Notes under the pieces: model-generated | What the model saw: the letters and a program-made list of their open reading frames with translations, nothing else | Databases searched by the model: none | What the model was told of the DNA's origin: nothing | In this document: piece after piece, positions 7,201 through 13,300 of the stretch | How positions within the stretch are numbered: the stretch's first letter is position 1 | Layout of the letters: each line of letters starts with the position of its first letter | Position numbers and translations under genes: made by a program | Source: Chromera velia | Taxonomy: Eukaryota; Sar; Chromeraceae | Length of the DNA stretch: 14,262 nucleotides | Assembly (NCBI GenBank): GCA_018398765.1 | Contig: JAHBMJ010002975.1 | Span: forward strand, 1-14,262 | Reading direction: 5' to 3'

Positions 7201-8965
7201 ACTTCGAGGGAATATCTTCTAGGCGCATTCCAGCAGGACCTGCTTCTTTCAGGAGCCTTGCACAGTTACCCTGCAGACAGCCAGGCAGGGAGGCAGGCAG
7301 GCAGGCAGGCAAGCAGACACGCATTTCAGCTTTCCTCTTCTTCATCTTTTTTTCTCTTCCTCGTTCTCATTCCCCACCTTTCATAACGTATTGTTTACCT
7401 TCCTCTCTCCGTCGGTGCATACCTTTTCTTTTTTTGTTTCTGACTGGCTGACTGACTGACCTTGATGAGTTTGGCCAAAAGCGGGTCCCCTCCTTGCTGC
7501 TTGGATGAGGCCTGCATGAAAAGGGAGTCCACATCGACCTTCGTACCTGCAGGGCCCCTCGCCTGCTGCAGATCCATGGGGTGACCCTTGATGGCTGCAA
7601 GCAGAGCTCGGGAGGCATTGCGGCCCTGCGACCCTCCCGCACTTGAAGGACGAGCTTGGGCTGCTGCTGAGGGGATGAAAGAGGGACGAAATTCAGGTGC
7701 AGAGGGATCCAATTTGGGCTTCTGGCCTTTCCCCTTTTCGGCAGCGTTCTTCAGAAGGGTCTCCAAATGATCGTGGGAGGTGGCGAGGGCCTTTTTGCCC
7801 TCTCCGGTGCCTCCGTCTTTCTTTCCGTCTGCTTCTCCATCCACTGGGTCTGTGTCTTTTTTTTCGGAACGCTCCTTTGCTGCGGCCACTGCCTTGGCGG
7901 CCGCCAACTGGATGTCTTCCAAAGAAAGTTTATACCCGGGAGGCTTCTTCTGTTTCTCCTCTTCCTGCTTCTGCGTCGAGGAGGACTTGGTCGGAGACTC
8001 GGATTTCTGCAGGGAGGGAGGGACGCGTCCATCGTTCTTTTATTATAAATGATGTGCATGTGATGAAATTAAGAGGGGGTTCGTCGGAACAGGAGGACAA
8101 AGAGTGACTGCTGGGAGGTGCATCATTCTTACACCGGGACATGAGTGTGATGAGGGGGCAAACTTGATCGACTTTGCTCAGGCGTCTCATTACGGAGATT
8201 CAGTTACAAGAAAAAGATGTGTATCGTCCGACTGACTGACTGACCGCTCGGATGGTTTTGCCCTGTGCAGAGACCCTCTTCGGATCGATCTTCTTTGGGT
8301 CAACGTTATTGCCGAACCCCCTCTGAGGTTGGGGTGAAGACTGCAGGCACAGAGAAGAGAAAGGGCCAACGTTATTGCCGAACCCCCTCTGAGGTTGGGG
8401 TGAAGACTGCAGGCACAGCGAAGAGAAAGGGCCAACGTTATTGCCGAACCCCCTCTGAGGTTGGGGTGAAGACTGCAGGCACAGAGAAGAGAAAGGGTCA
8501 ACGTTATTGCCGAACCCCCTCTGAGGTTGGGGTGAAGACTGCAGGCACAGAGAAGAGAAAAAAGAGGAGGGAGGAAGGAAGGAGGGCGCTTAGAGACGCT
8601 CTGATAACTGTGCAACGGTTTTCGTCTTACGTGTTGCAAGTCGGTGGTATGCCGAAAAGCTGGCTTTAAATTCCTTTGAACCAACCTTTTCTGGCTTAGT
8701 AGCAGTATCCGTGGGTTGTTCTTGCGACTCGGGAGCCCCCCCTGCAGAGAACAATTAAAAGCAAGAAGAACGCTCATGTGTTGTGCAGAAGAGACAGGTG
8801 GCAGTCAGCCTTCCTTCTGGTCACCCTTTGTTTGACTCACCGGACTCAGCAGCCTTCCGGGGACTCCAACCTTGCTGCACAGAGACAATCAGGGAGAGAG
8901 AAAGGTTCACCGGGACCGTTTGTGGTGTTCGAGTGTGTTGCGGGAGAGTGACTGACCTTGCCCAT
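1..8965 (-). CDS. PAM2-motif protein with three LOTUS/OST-HTH domains, 18 exons, 3' end outside the window
   Basis: Seen: joining the exons 8965-8957, 8874-8841, 8741-8686, 8340-8245, 8006-7461, 7270-7164, 6871-6748, 6391-6219, 5837-5704, 5288-4890, 4616-4326, 3948-3477, 3096-2973, 2721-2098, 1839-1642, 1270-1192, 848-679 and 264-1 gives 1300 stop-free codons, with matching phase at all 17 junctions. Domain order: PAM2-like motif (about 164-173), LOTUS1 (248-304), Ala/Pro-rich region (325-559), helical motif (579-601), charged linker with an acidic run then a basic run (694-710), LOTUS2 (815-871), second helical motif (980-1002), Lys/Glu linker, LOTUS3 (1064-1123), Pro/Ser tail. Known: LOTUS domains are small winged helices that bind RNA, including G-quadruplexes, or DEAD-box helicases; PAM2 motifs bind the MLLE domain of poly(A)-binding protein. 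Inferred: a cytoplasmic mRNA-regulation or granule scaffold. No nuclease, Tudor or NYN domain is visible in this part. Confidence 0.85.
265..678 (-). other. Intron 17 (414 nt) with microsatellite
   Basis: Holds (TG)8(AG)9 at 381-414 on the plus strand, which is (CT)n(CA)n in the sense of the transcript. No exon-like frame with proper splice sites was seen. Confidence 0.7.
679..848 (-). CDS. Exon 17 of the LOTUS/PAM2 gene
   Basis: Acceptor GTTGCAG, donor GTACGT; two bases complete an Ala codon, then 56 codons to phase 0. Ser/Ala/Gly-rich, ending in a likely helix LTVEEALRVMKQ. Confidence 0.8.
849..1191 (-). other. Intron 16 (343 nt) with microsatellite
   Basis: Holds (CA)n(GA)n at about 876-919, 27 bases from the acceptor. 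The sense strand reads (TC)n(TG)n followed by a T-rich tract and TTGCAG. A 28-base phase-compatible segment at 976-1003 was considered as an exon and rejected. Confidence 0.7.
1192..1270 (-). CDS. Exon 16 of the LOTUS/PAM2 gene
   Basis: Acceptor ACTGCAG, donor GTCCGT; phase 0 to 1, 26 codons plus one base. It codes a small Pro/Gly/Ser linker (GEAPVSPVSALMPGAGG). Without it, exons 15 and 17 would not join in frame. Confidence 0.75.
1271..1641 (-). other. Intron 15 (371 nt)
   Basis: Begins GTGAGT and ends in GCCCACTGACTGCAG. It holds a run of ten T at about 1594-1603 (plus strand) and purine-rich sequence. No gene or repeat of note. Confidence 0.65.
1642..1839 (-). CDS. Exon 15 of the LOTUS/PAM2 gene, LOTUS3
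   Basis: Acceptor GCTGCAG just downstream (in sense) of a CT repeat, donor GTGAGT; 66 codons, phase 0 to 0. The whole LOTUS3 lies in this one exon. Confidence 0.85.
1660..1839 (-). other. LOTUS3 / OST-HTH domain
   Basis: Residues about 1064-1123: GVLVSELRELWLQSYG, PLQGLMERAGFKRVARLV, then TPGVRVVGQGRGM. It matches LOTUS2 at 8 of 16 residues over the GVLVS...YG segment. Confidence 0.8.
1853..1882. repeat. (AG)n microsatellite in intron 14
   Basis: Fifteen AG units. On the transcript this is (CT)n and lies about 13 bases from the exon 15 acceptor, forming the polypyrimidine tract. Confidence 0.95.
2098..2721 (-). CDS. Exon 14 of the LOTUS/PAM2 gene, end of LOTUS2, helical motif B, Lys/Glu linker
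   Basis: Acceptor TTGTCAG, donor GTCAGT; 208 codons, phase 0 to 0. It begins VPNLVITGSGGFMRV, the wing of LOTUS2, then an Ala/Gly/Thr-rich linker, helical motif B and a highly charged Lys/Glu run ending AQELAAH. Confidence 0.85.
2281..2349 (-). other. Helical motif B, repeat of motif A
   Basis: Residues about 980-1002, starting HLTQLIFSLVLKTC. As with motif A, it is followed by a Lys/Glu-rich linker and then a LOTUS domain. Confidence 0.55.
2674..3096 (-). other. LOTUS2 / OST-HTH domain (spans intron 13)
   Basis: Residues about 815-871. Pattern: GVLVS-x-I-K-x-x-W-x-x-x-Y-G, hydrophobic HPLTL, FGF-x-K-L-x-x-L-L, then VPNLVITGSGG. It shares GVLVS, W, YG, GF and the VxxGxG wing with LOTUS3. 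Helix 1 is not obvious within the exon and may come from the end of exon 12. Confidence 0.75.
2973..3096 (-). CDS. Exon 13 of the LOTUS/PAM2 gene, LOTUS2 core
   Basis: Acceptor ACTGCAG, donor GTACGC; one base completes an Arg codon, then 41 codons to phase 0. It codes GVLVSAIKAEWAKRYG and FFGFRKLKFLLME, both typical LOTUS segments. Confidence 0.85.
3097..3476 (-). other. Intron 12 (380 nt) with microsatellite
   Basis: Holds (TG)n(AG)n at about 3126-3162, sense (CT)n(CA)n, about 30 bases from the exon 13 acceptor. The rest is unremarkable. Confidence 0.7.
3477..3948 (-). CDS. Exon 12 of the LOTUS/PAM2 gene, acidic then basic linker
   Basis: Acceptor GATGCAG in an ATGCAT/GGAT repeat, donor GTAGGA; phase 1 to 2, 156 whole codons. 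It codes an acidic stretch (EDEDDDEEGDD), a basic stretch (KKREKKEKKKRRK, a possible nuclear signal or RNA-contact patch), an Ala-rich helix and a Lys/Glu/Ser linker, then MLNQILEDEGLEKR, which may be helix 1 of LOTUS2. Confidence 0.85.
3949..4325 (-). other. Intron 11 (377 nt) with two repeats
   Basis: Holds (CA)n and (GA)n at about 4183-4250, and an ATGCAT/CCAT array at about 3952-3991 that forms the exon 12 acceptor region. In sense the array reads GGATGCAT-type units up to GATGCAG, with no pyrimidine tract. Confidence 0.75.
4326..4616 (-). CDS. Exon 11 of the LOTUS/PAM2 gene, helical motif A and Lys/Glu linker
   Basis: Acceptor ATTGCAG, donor GTCAGC; phase 1 to 1. It codes a hydrophobic helix with a Cys pair, then a long Lys/Glu/Gln charged helix, probably a coiled coil or single alpha-helix. 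A GTGGGA donor exists earlier, but the later site fits the phase of exon 12. Confidence 0.8.
4492..4560 (-). other. Helical motif A, repeated in exon 14
   Basis: Residues about 579-601, starting LLLQMVFELVSSC. Ungapped alignment with 2281-2349 gives 8 identities in 23 (L, Q, F, L, V, C, Q, W) plus conservative M/L, V/I and R/K pairs. Unrecognised; it should be compared with the OST-HTH-associated (OHA) domain. Confidence 0.55.
4890..5288 (-). CDS. Exon 10 of the LOTUS/PAM2 gene
   Basis: Acceptor CCCTGCAG after CCCT repeats, donor GTCAGA; phase 1 to 1, 132 whole codons. Begins with a Pro run, then amphipathic-looking helices (NLALLIPQINRAVHVLN and MRHLVELLQAAASPIL), then Ala-rich helices. No family recognised; perhaps a helical interaction region. 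Confidence 0.8.
5289..5703 (-). other. Intron 9 (415 nt) with CT and GA tracts
   Basis: A CT-rich tract (about 5543-5577) and a GA tract (about 5641-5672) are complementary and some 65 bases apart, so the pre-mRNA could form a hairpin. The acceptor end is CCCT repeats then GCAG. Confidence 0.65.
5704..5837 (-). CDS. Exon 9 of the LOTUS/PAM2 gene
   Basis: Acceptor GATGCAG without a pyrimidine tract, donor GTCAGT; phase 2 to 1. It codes a Ser/Pro/Gly-rich linker with repeated SP steps (SPSARS, RSPLSPN, GSPASRG), possible phosphorylation sites. Confidence 0.75.
5838..6218 (-). other. Intron 8 (381 nt)
   Basis: Holds six units of CAGA at about 5897-5920. Ends in sense with ATGCATAATGGATGCAG, an acceptor lacking a pyrimidine tract. 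Nothing else seen. Confidence 0.65.
6219..6391 (-). CDS. Exon 8 of the LOTUS/PAM2 gene
   Basis: Acceptor TCTGCAG, donor GTCCGT; phase 0 to 2. It codes 57 residues of Pro/Ala/Gly-rich, probably disordered sequence ending GGGLQLL. The donor was chosen because its phase fits exon 9. Confidence 0.75.
6392..6747 (-). other. Intron 7 (356 nt)
   Basis: Starts GTGAGTGGGT and ends TTGATGTCTGCAG after a C run. Purine-rich on the plus strand; no gene, RNA or clear repeat seen. Confidence 0.65.
6748..6871 (-). CDS. Exon 7 of the LOTUS/PAM2 gene, second half of LOTUS1
   Basis: Acceptor TTCGCAG, donor GTGAGT; one base completes an Arg codon, leaving phase 0. It codes VGATSLRDFVLSLGDEIFLE, the recognition helix and wing, then a Pro run. 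Confidence 0.85.
6808..7270 (-). other. LOTUS1 / OST-HTH domain (spans intron 6)
   Basis: Residues about 248-304. The pattern is the classic one: a short helix, G-x-R-L-x-D-I-P-x-K-Y, then Y-H-T-P-L-E-W, then a small helix with SLRDFVLSL and a closing strand EIFLEE. This is the clearest of the three copies. Known role of the family: RNA or DEAD-box helicase binding. Confidence 0.85.
7164..7270 (-). CDS. Exon 6 of the LOTUS/PAM2 gene, first half of LOTUS1
   Basis: Acceptor TCTGCAG, donor GTCCGT in a run of GTCC repeats; phase 0 to 2. It codes helix 1 (CARLLKEAG) and the conserved LEDIPSKYAENYHTPLEW core. Confidence 0.85.
7461..8006 (-). CDS. Exon 5 of the LOTUS/PAM2 gene, carrying the PAM2-like motif
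   Basis: 182 codons, phase 0 to 0; acceptor CCCTGCAG, donor GTCAGT followed by GTCA repeats. It starts with a polar Lys/Glu segment, then GYKLSLEDIQLAAAKAVAAAK (20 residues from Tyr, probably helical), an Asp/Gly/Lys-rich linker, the PAM2-like motif, and a Gln/Ser-rich run ending LLAKLIK next to LOTUS1. Confidence 0.85.
7683..7712 (-). other. PAM2-like motif (poly(A)-binding protein docking site)
   Basis: Codes LDPSAPEFRP, residues about 164-173, preceded by GQKPK and followed by SFIP. Known: the PAM2 consensus is L-N-P-x-A-x-x-F with a common P after the Phe, and it docks into the MLLE domain of cytoplasmic poly(A)-binding protein. Here all anchors match except Asp for Asn. The flanks are disordered, as is usual for PAM2. 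Inferred binding; not shown. Confidence 0.7.
8245..8340 (-). CDS. Exon 4 of the LOTUS/PAM2 gene, shortest form
   Basis: From the innermost TGCAG acceptor this exon is 32 codons, phase 0 to 0, starting SSPQPQRGFGNN. Its donor GTCAGT opens a run of GTCA repeats. The start is uncertain: the acceptor and first 44 exon bases are repeated upstream in frame, so the exon could begin at 8406, 8472 or 8538, adding 22, 44 or 66 residues. Confidence 0.7.
8297..8560 (-). repeat. Four-copy 66-bp tandem repeat across a 3' splice site
   Basis: Four near-identical copies (period exactly 66; the start GGG(T/C)CAACG recurs at 8297, 8363, 8429 and 8495). In the minus-gene sense each copy holds a 20-base pyrimidine-rich tract, the acceptor CCTGCAG and 44 exon bases. 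The frame is open through all copies, and an in-frame TAA lies beyond the outermost. Copies differ at only two positions: a GAC/GGC change (Asp/Gly) and a synonymous TCT/TCG change in copy 2. This suggests a young or homogenised expansion. There are no spacers, so it is not CRISPR. Confidence 0.95.
8686..8741 (-). CDS. Exon 3 of the LOTUS/PAM2 gene
   Basis: Acceptor CTCTGCAG, donor GTTGGT (unusual T at +3). Two bases complete the split Gly codon, then 18 codons of polar, disordered sequence ending TATKPEK, phase 0. Confidence 0.7.
8841..8874 (-). CDS. Exon 2 of the LOTUS/PAM2 gene (34-nt microexon)
   Basis: Flanked by a CTGTGCAG acceptor and a GTGAGT donor. Enters in phase 0 and leaves in phase 1, coding QGWSPRKAAES plus one base that completes a Gly codon in exon 3. 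Both splice sites are strong. Confidence 0.7.
8957..8965 (-). CDS. Exon 1 (coding part), start codon of the LOTUS/PAM2 gene
   Basis: Only Met-Gly-Lys is coded before a GTCAGT donor, phase 0. An in-frame TGA lies 13 codons upstream of the ATG with no other ATG between, so this start is favoured. Being so short, it rests on phase, donor match and the upstream stop. A longer 5' untranslated exon must precede it. Confidence 0.6.
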
Positions 8966-9711
8966 ATCTTGTGTCAAACTCACTACTTGGTGTCTCTCAG
9001 CAAATCATTTAGTAACAGACGCACTCAGTCAGCGAAGTACAATTTGAGAAATTTAAGCTTGTTCACAGTCGGGAGAAAGAGATGCAAGGAATCGTATGCA
9101 GAGGCTGCGCAGTGAAGGAGAACAAAGCCGATGATCGATCCACGCAGACTGAAAGTGACGAATTAATCGGATGAGCTGCAAACTCCGTGCGAGAGGCCCA
9201 GGTGGATTCGTTGAAGCTAGCTAGTCGCGATGCCTATATGCATAGCCCCATTGCATGAAGAATTTAAGTGCCCCACAAGATGAAACAGTACTTTCCGGGG
9301 CCAGTACGCCCAATTTAGCTGGAAACCGAAATTTCGCTTTCACGGACGCCCCGAAACAAACTTTGCGGGGGCATGCGCAATTAATGCCTTCGTCACCCGC
9401 AAAAAAACGCTGCAATGAGTTGCAGACTGACTGAGACTTTGGGAGGCGGTGGGAGGTTGCGGCAGACTATACAGAAGCGACCGTCTATCATTGGTAAGGA
9501 GTGTACAGAAGGAAGACCTGGATCATTGTGTTTGCACGGACCAAGGTGGATAGATGGCCGCGATGCGCAATTGCGCAGCAACTTTAGAGTTCACTTCCCG
9601 CCTGCATCATGGCCGTTGGATGTTGTCACCATCGTGTGGTCAGACTGTCTTTTTTTTCTTGCTTCTGTGAAGTGAGCTGTTTAGGTCAGTGCAGCAACTG
9701 AATATCTGAGC
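8966..9711. promoter_or_regulatory. Intergenic region, probable shared divergent promoter
   Basis: 746 bases separate two start codons that point away from each other. Both starts are preceded by in-frame stops (TGA upstream of 8965; TAG at 9682-9684), so the region holds both 5' untranslated parts and promoter. No TATA element can be placed with confidence. It contains the palindrome at 9564-9577. No tRNA or other RNA gene was recognised. Confidence 0.6.
9564..9577. promoter_or_regulatory. Perfect 14-bp palindrome TGCGCAATTGCGCA, candidate operator
   Basis: Self-complementary across all 14 bases. Its first nine bases, TGCGCAATT, recur at 9374-9382 inside GCATGCGCAATTAATGC, also a partly inverted site. 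Two copies in a divergent promoter suggest a dimeric regulator; this is inferred. Confidence 0.4.
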
Positions 9712-10364
9712 ATGACAAGCCAATCAAGTCATACATGGACGGAGAGAGACAAAGACATCAGGGAGCAAGTGAGGGCGGTTGTGCAGCTTCTTTACCGTCT
9801 TCGTTTGCGTCCGTGGCTCGATGAAGTGGTTGGATGTTTGAGCCTCTCTTTCCGGGGTGTCGACAGCCTCGATGTGCTCAGGGTAGTCTCAGAAGATGAA
9901 GACTTTCGTGTGCTCGAGGGGGAGGATCCGGTCACCCAGCAGAAATCGTGCTTGGTCTTCTTTGACGAAACCCCTCTCTGGTTTCAGGGATGGTTGGATG
10001 TCTCCTTTTCGGACCCTGCCTTCGAGGTGCCCTGCCCTACCGGTGCCAGAGCTGCCTTCTCTGCCTACCTCCGGCAAGTGATCACTGACCAGGATGTTCT
10101 CTTTCAGGGGGTGAACGAGAACGAGGAGGCCAAGGATGACTCTGCGGTCGGGGGTGGAGTGGGAGAGGCAGACAATGAAGCAGCTGATGGCGCAAGGAGA
10201 GTGTTTAAGCCCATAGCAGTACGGCAGCTTGAGCGGGGAGTGACCTCAGAGGGCTCGGCAAGTCGACTGAGCAGCCGGCTGAGGGCAGGGGCCGCGGGAA
10301 GAGGAATCGGGAGTCTATGTCAACTCATTGCCGGTTTGCGCGTTTTTGGACCCGCCTTCTTGCG
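9712..10364 (+). CDS. Exon 1 of the Pro-rich protein gene
   Basis: 217 codons plus two bases, ending before a GTGAGT donor. It contains the only region that looks globular; after residue about 145 it becomes acidic and Gly/Ala-rich, then a hydrophobic end CQLIAGLRVFGPAFL. Confidence 0.8.
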
Positions 10365-13300
10365 GTGAGTCAATCAGTTGCTTGCGCCCCTGTTTTCGTT
10401 TCAGCCTGCTTCGTGCCCCCCTTTTTTGTCTTGCCTGACCTTCCGATTGCACTTCTCTGTCTGCATGCGACTGGGCTTCCTGTCGGTGTGTGTGTGGGGG
10501 GGATGCGTACCGACCGCCTGGCCGCCTCACTTCGTGCGTTGAGATTGAACTGTTGTCTGAGTCTCTCTCTCTAAATTCTGTTTGTGGCGGGAGGTGCAAC
10601 TACCGGTGGGCCTTTTGTGTGTGACCAGACGGGGGCCTCTTTTGGTCTGACCGTCGGACTTGGTCCTTCTCTTCTGTTCACCTTTGCTTCTCTCCCCACT
10701 GTCGTTCTTGTCCTGACTTTCCTTCTCTGTCTGACTGAGTGAGTGCAGTCTCTCTCCACTGCCCAACACTGTCCTGTTGGTGTCGCTCTGTGTCGCCGAC
10801 CTCGTCGCGGCATCCCGTACCCTGGGTGCGGCGTCAACCTGCGCCTCTCCCGCTCCCGGACAGGGGGGAAGTTCCCATAGGGATCTGTCCGTTGGCACGC
10901 ACCCGGGCGCCCTCTCGCGGCCTCCCCCCCCGACCCTCGCAACTCTAGGGTCGGAAGCCAGCCCCAGGGTGAGCGCTGTGCAATCCTCCTGCATCGCAGG
11001 AGACTGGGCGTCTGGTCTCAGTCGTTTGTGTTCACGGTTGATGCTCAAGAGAGAGAAGCTGAGTGGCAGTTTGGGTGGGCCTTCTTCTGGTTCTTTGGAA
11101 GGAGAGGAGATGCGCAAAGCTCGCGTGTCGCATGTCGCCCAACGTGTCCGGGGAGTGGAGGGAGGGGGGCTTGAGCCCTCGGATTTTGTGTTTGAGAGTC
11201 TCGTTTGCCGCCTTTTTCAAACAGAGGAGGAGGGGGGGGAGGAGGGGACAAAAAAAGTGGATCGGACAATCGCCAGGGCGCTTTGTCTGCCCGTCCTCCG
11301 TGCTTTGTCGCCTCCATCCTTTCAGTCCCAACAACAACAACAATCCCTCTCTTTGTGTACGTCCAATTCAATGGCGATCTTGGTAGAAAATGGAGGCGGA
11401 GGAGGAGGGGTGAATGGAGAGAAGCCGCCCCCTCCCCCTTCGACCACAACTACAGGAGGAGTGCGCGTTTCGGAATTCGATAAAGCTTTCGTGCAACGGT
11501 CGGTGGATTGGATTCGTTGCATGGTTGGTCTGTTTGCACACATGTGTGTGCATGCAACCATGCATGTGTGGGCGTGAAGGAAGGCATTCATGCGCAGGTT
11601 GCGTTCCCTGAATTAATTTTTGATTGGAAAGTTTTGAAAGGAAGCTGTTGCGTGTGGACGGACGGACGGACGGTGCATGGAGATGACCGATGCGCCTTCC
11701 TGCCCGTCTCTGCGACTTTCTTGTGTTCTTTGTTTTCAGCTCAGTGTGGAGACACTTCGTGTTTAGTTTCTTCCTTTCTTGTCGTTTTACATTTAGTTCC
11801 GTTGGAGACAACACATCCTCCATTCAAAAACAAAATTGGCGTCGTTGGACAGGATAGTGCACTATGCTTCCCTGCAGCTCGTCAAACCCCTGTTGTTTCT
11901 CACCAAACAGTCCCATCCTCTTTTATTTAGGAATACTTGCTTGCCTTTCTCTTTCCATTCTTCTATCCATCCTTCCCTCCTGCCTCTTTCAGGTATGGAG
12001 TTTCTCTGGGTGCGCTGTTCAGTGATCGGTCTCAACAGGGCACAGGAGATAAAGGAGAGATGATGTCGGAGGAGTGTTGCAAGAGGGTGGTTTCATCTTC
12101 ACTCCATTCGGCTGTGGGGTTTTTAGGTTCGCTCTCTGATGCGTGTAAGGTTGTTGAGAGGCATTATCCAAATCAACAAACAAACGGGCAGGATCCAGGT
12201 ACCGAGGAGGGAGAACAGTTGGTCATTCCCCTCATTAAGACAAACAAGATGGTGGGGGAGTCTTCTTCGGATTTTTCTCAGCAGACGGGGGCTGCACTGA
12301 AGAACGGGGGGGGTCAAGGGACCACTTCCGTGTCAGCAGGCCCCACCCCTCTCCCCCCTCCCGCGCGATCCACCAAACAATCACGAGACCCAACGCACCG
12401 CCCACCTCCTCCCCAACCCCCTCCCCAACACCAACCAAGACAACTCCCAGCTCCCCCCCCTTTGCAAATCCTCCTACCCCTCCCGCCGCCCTCATCCGGT
12501 TCCGGCGCGGGCAGGCGTCTCTCTGCCTCTGCCTCTGCGGCCAGTTCCTCTCCCCCCCTGCCCCTGCCGCCCCCCCCGGGTGCCAACGGACACCCAGGTC
12601 CAATTCCCGCACCTCCCCCTCCCTCTGCCCCTCCCGTCTCTCAGCAGCAGCCATCTCCTTTGGCCTGGGCGGGGAACGACGAGCCTCCAGCTCGGCTTTC
12701 GGATGCGCACTTATGGCCCCCGCCTGCACCCCCTCCTACCCCCCCACCTGCCCCGTCAAGCTCCCACCACCATAACAACCCGGGTGCGGCCACGGGCAGA
12801 CCCTCCGCTTCATTGTCTTACGGTTCAGTCTCGCAGCAACAGCAGGTGCATGGCAATGCGGCACATCAATTCTCTGTTCACCAGGGCATGCACCATTGCA
12901 GCGTGAACACAGTGAATGGGTTGGGATCACTCGGCGTAGTGGCCCGGGGGGCCGACGGCCAATCTGACCAAGGCAGTGAGGCCGGGGGGGTCTCTCCTCC
13001 CCCTCCTCCACCGCCTCTGCAGAAAGGGCACGTGAACCCTTCTGCTGTGTCTCTCTCGTCTCTCCGAGGAGAGGGGGGAGGACTTTTGCCTTCGGCGCAC
13101 AGTCCCCAGACTGTCTGGCCGTTGAGAGACACACAGCGAGACAAGCAGCAGCAGCATCTGTTGGGCCGAGGGGCTTCCCCGTTTCCCCTCTCTCAGGCAA
13201 CAGATAGCCGCAGAGGCCCCTCACCAACGACAGCAGTAGGACGACTAGAAGGGAGAGGCCCTGCAGGCATGCGCAGCGAGCAGACAACAAAGAGTTTGCT

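Noticed and set aside
8297-8560. CRISPR array
   Set aside because: Head-to-tail copies with no spacers, in a eukaryotic gene.
8265-8669. Plus-strand reading frame with 22-residue repeats (RTPSEVGVKTAG units) through the 66-bp array
   Set aside because: It is the reverse of the repeat, which is open in several frames because 66 is divisible by 3. It has no splice or start support, while the minus frame joins neighbouring exons in phase.
9221-9415. Small minus-strand open frame of 64 codons in the divergent promoter
   Set aside because: Short, no recognisable motif, no splice signals; chance is the simplest reading.
9712-9960. A fourth LOTUS domain at the start of the plus-strand protein
   Set aside because: The helix-strand rhythm is similar, but the G-F and wing signature of LOTUS is absent.
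11499-11522. Extension of plus exon 2 to a GTTGGT donor at 11523
   Set aside because: It would leave phase 0 and hit a TGA early in exon 3; the GTCGGT donor at 11499 keeps the frame.
13029-13061. Possible PAM2 motif HVNPSAVSLSS in the plus-strand protein
   Set aside because: It has N-P-x-A but lacks the Phe anchor and leading Leu that define the motif; likely chance in Ser/Pro-rich sequence.
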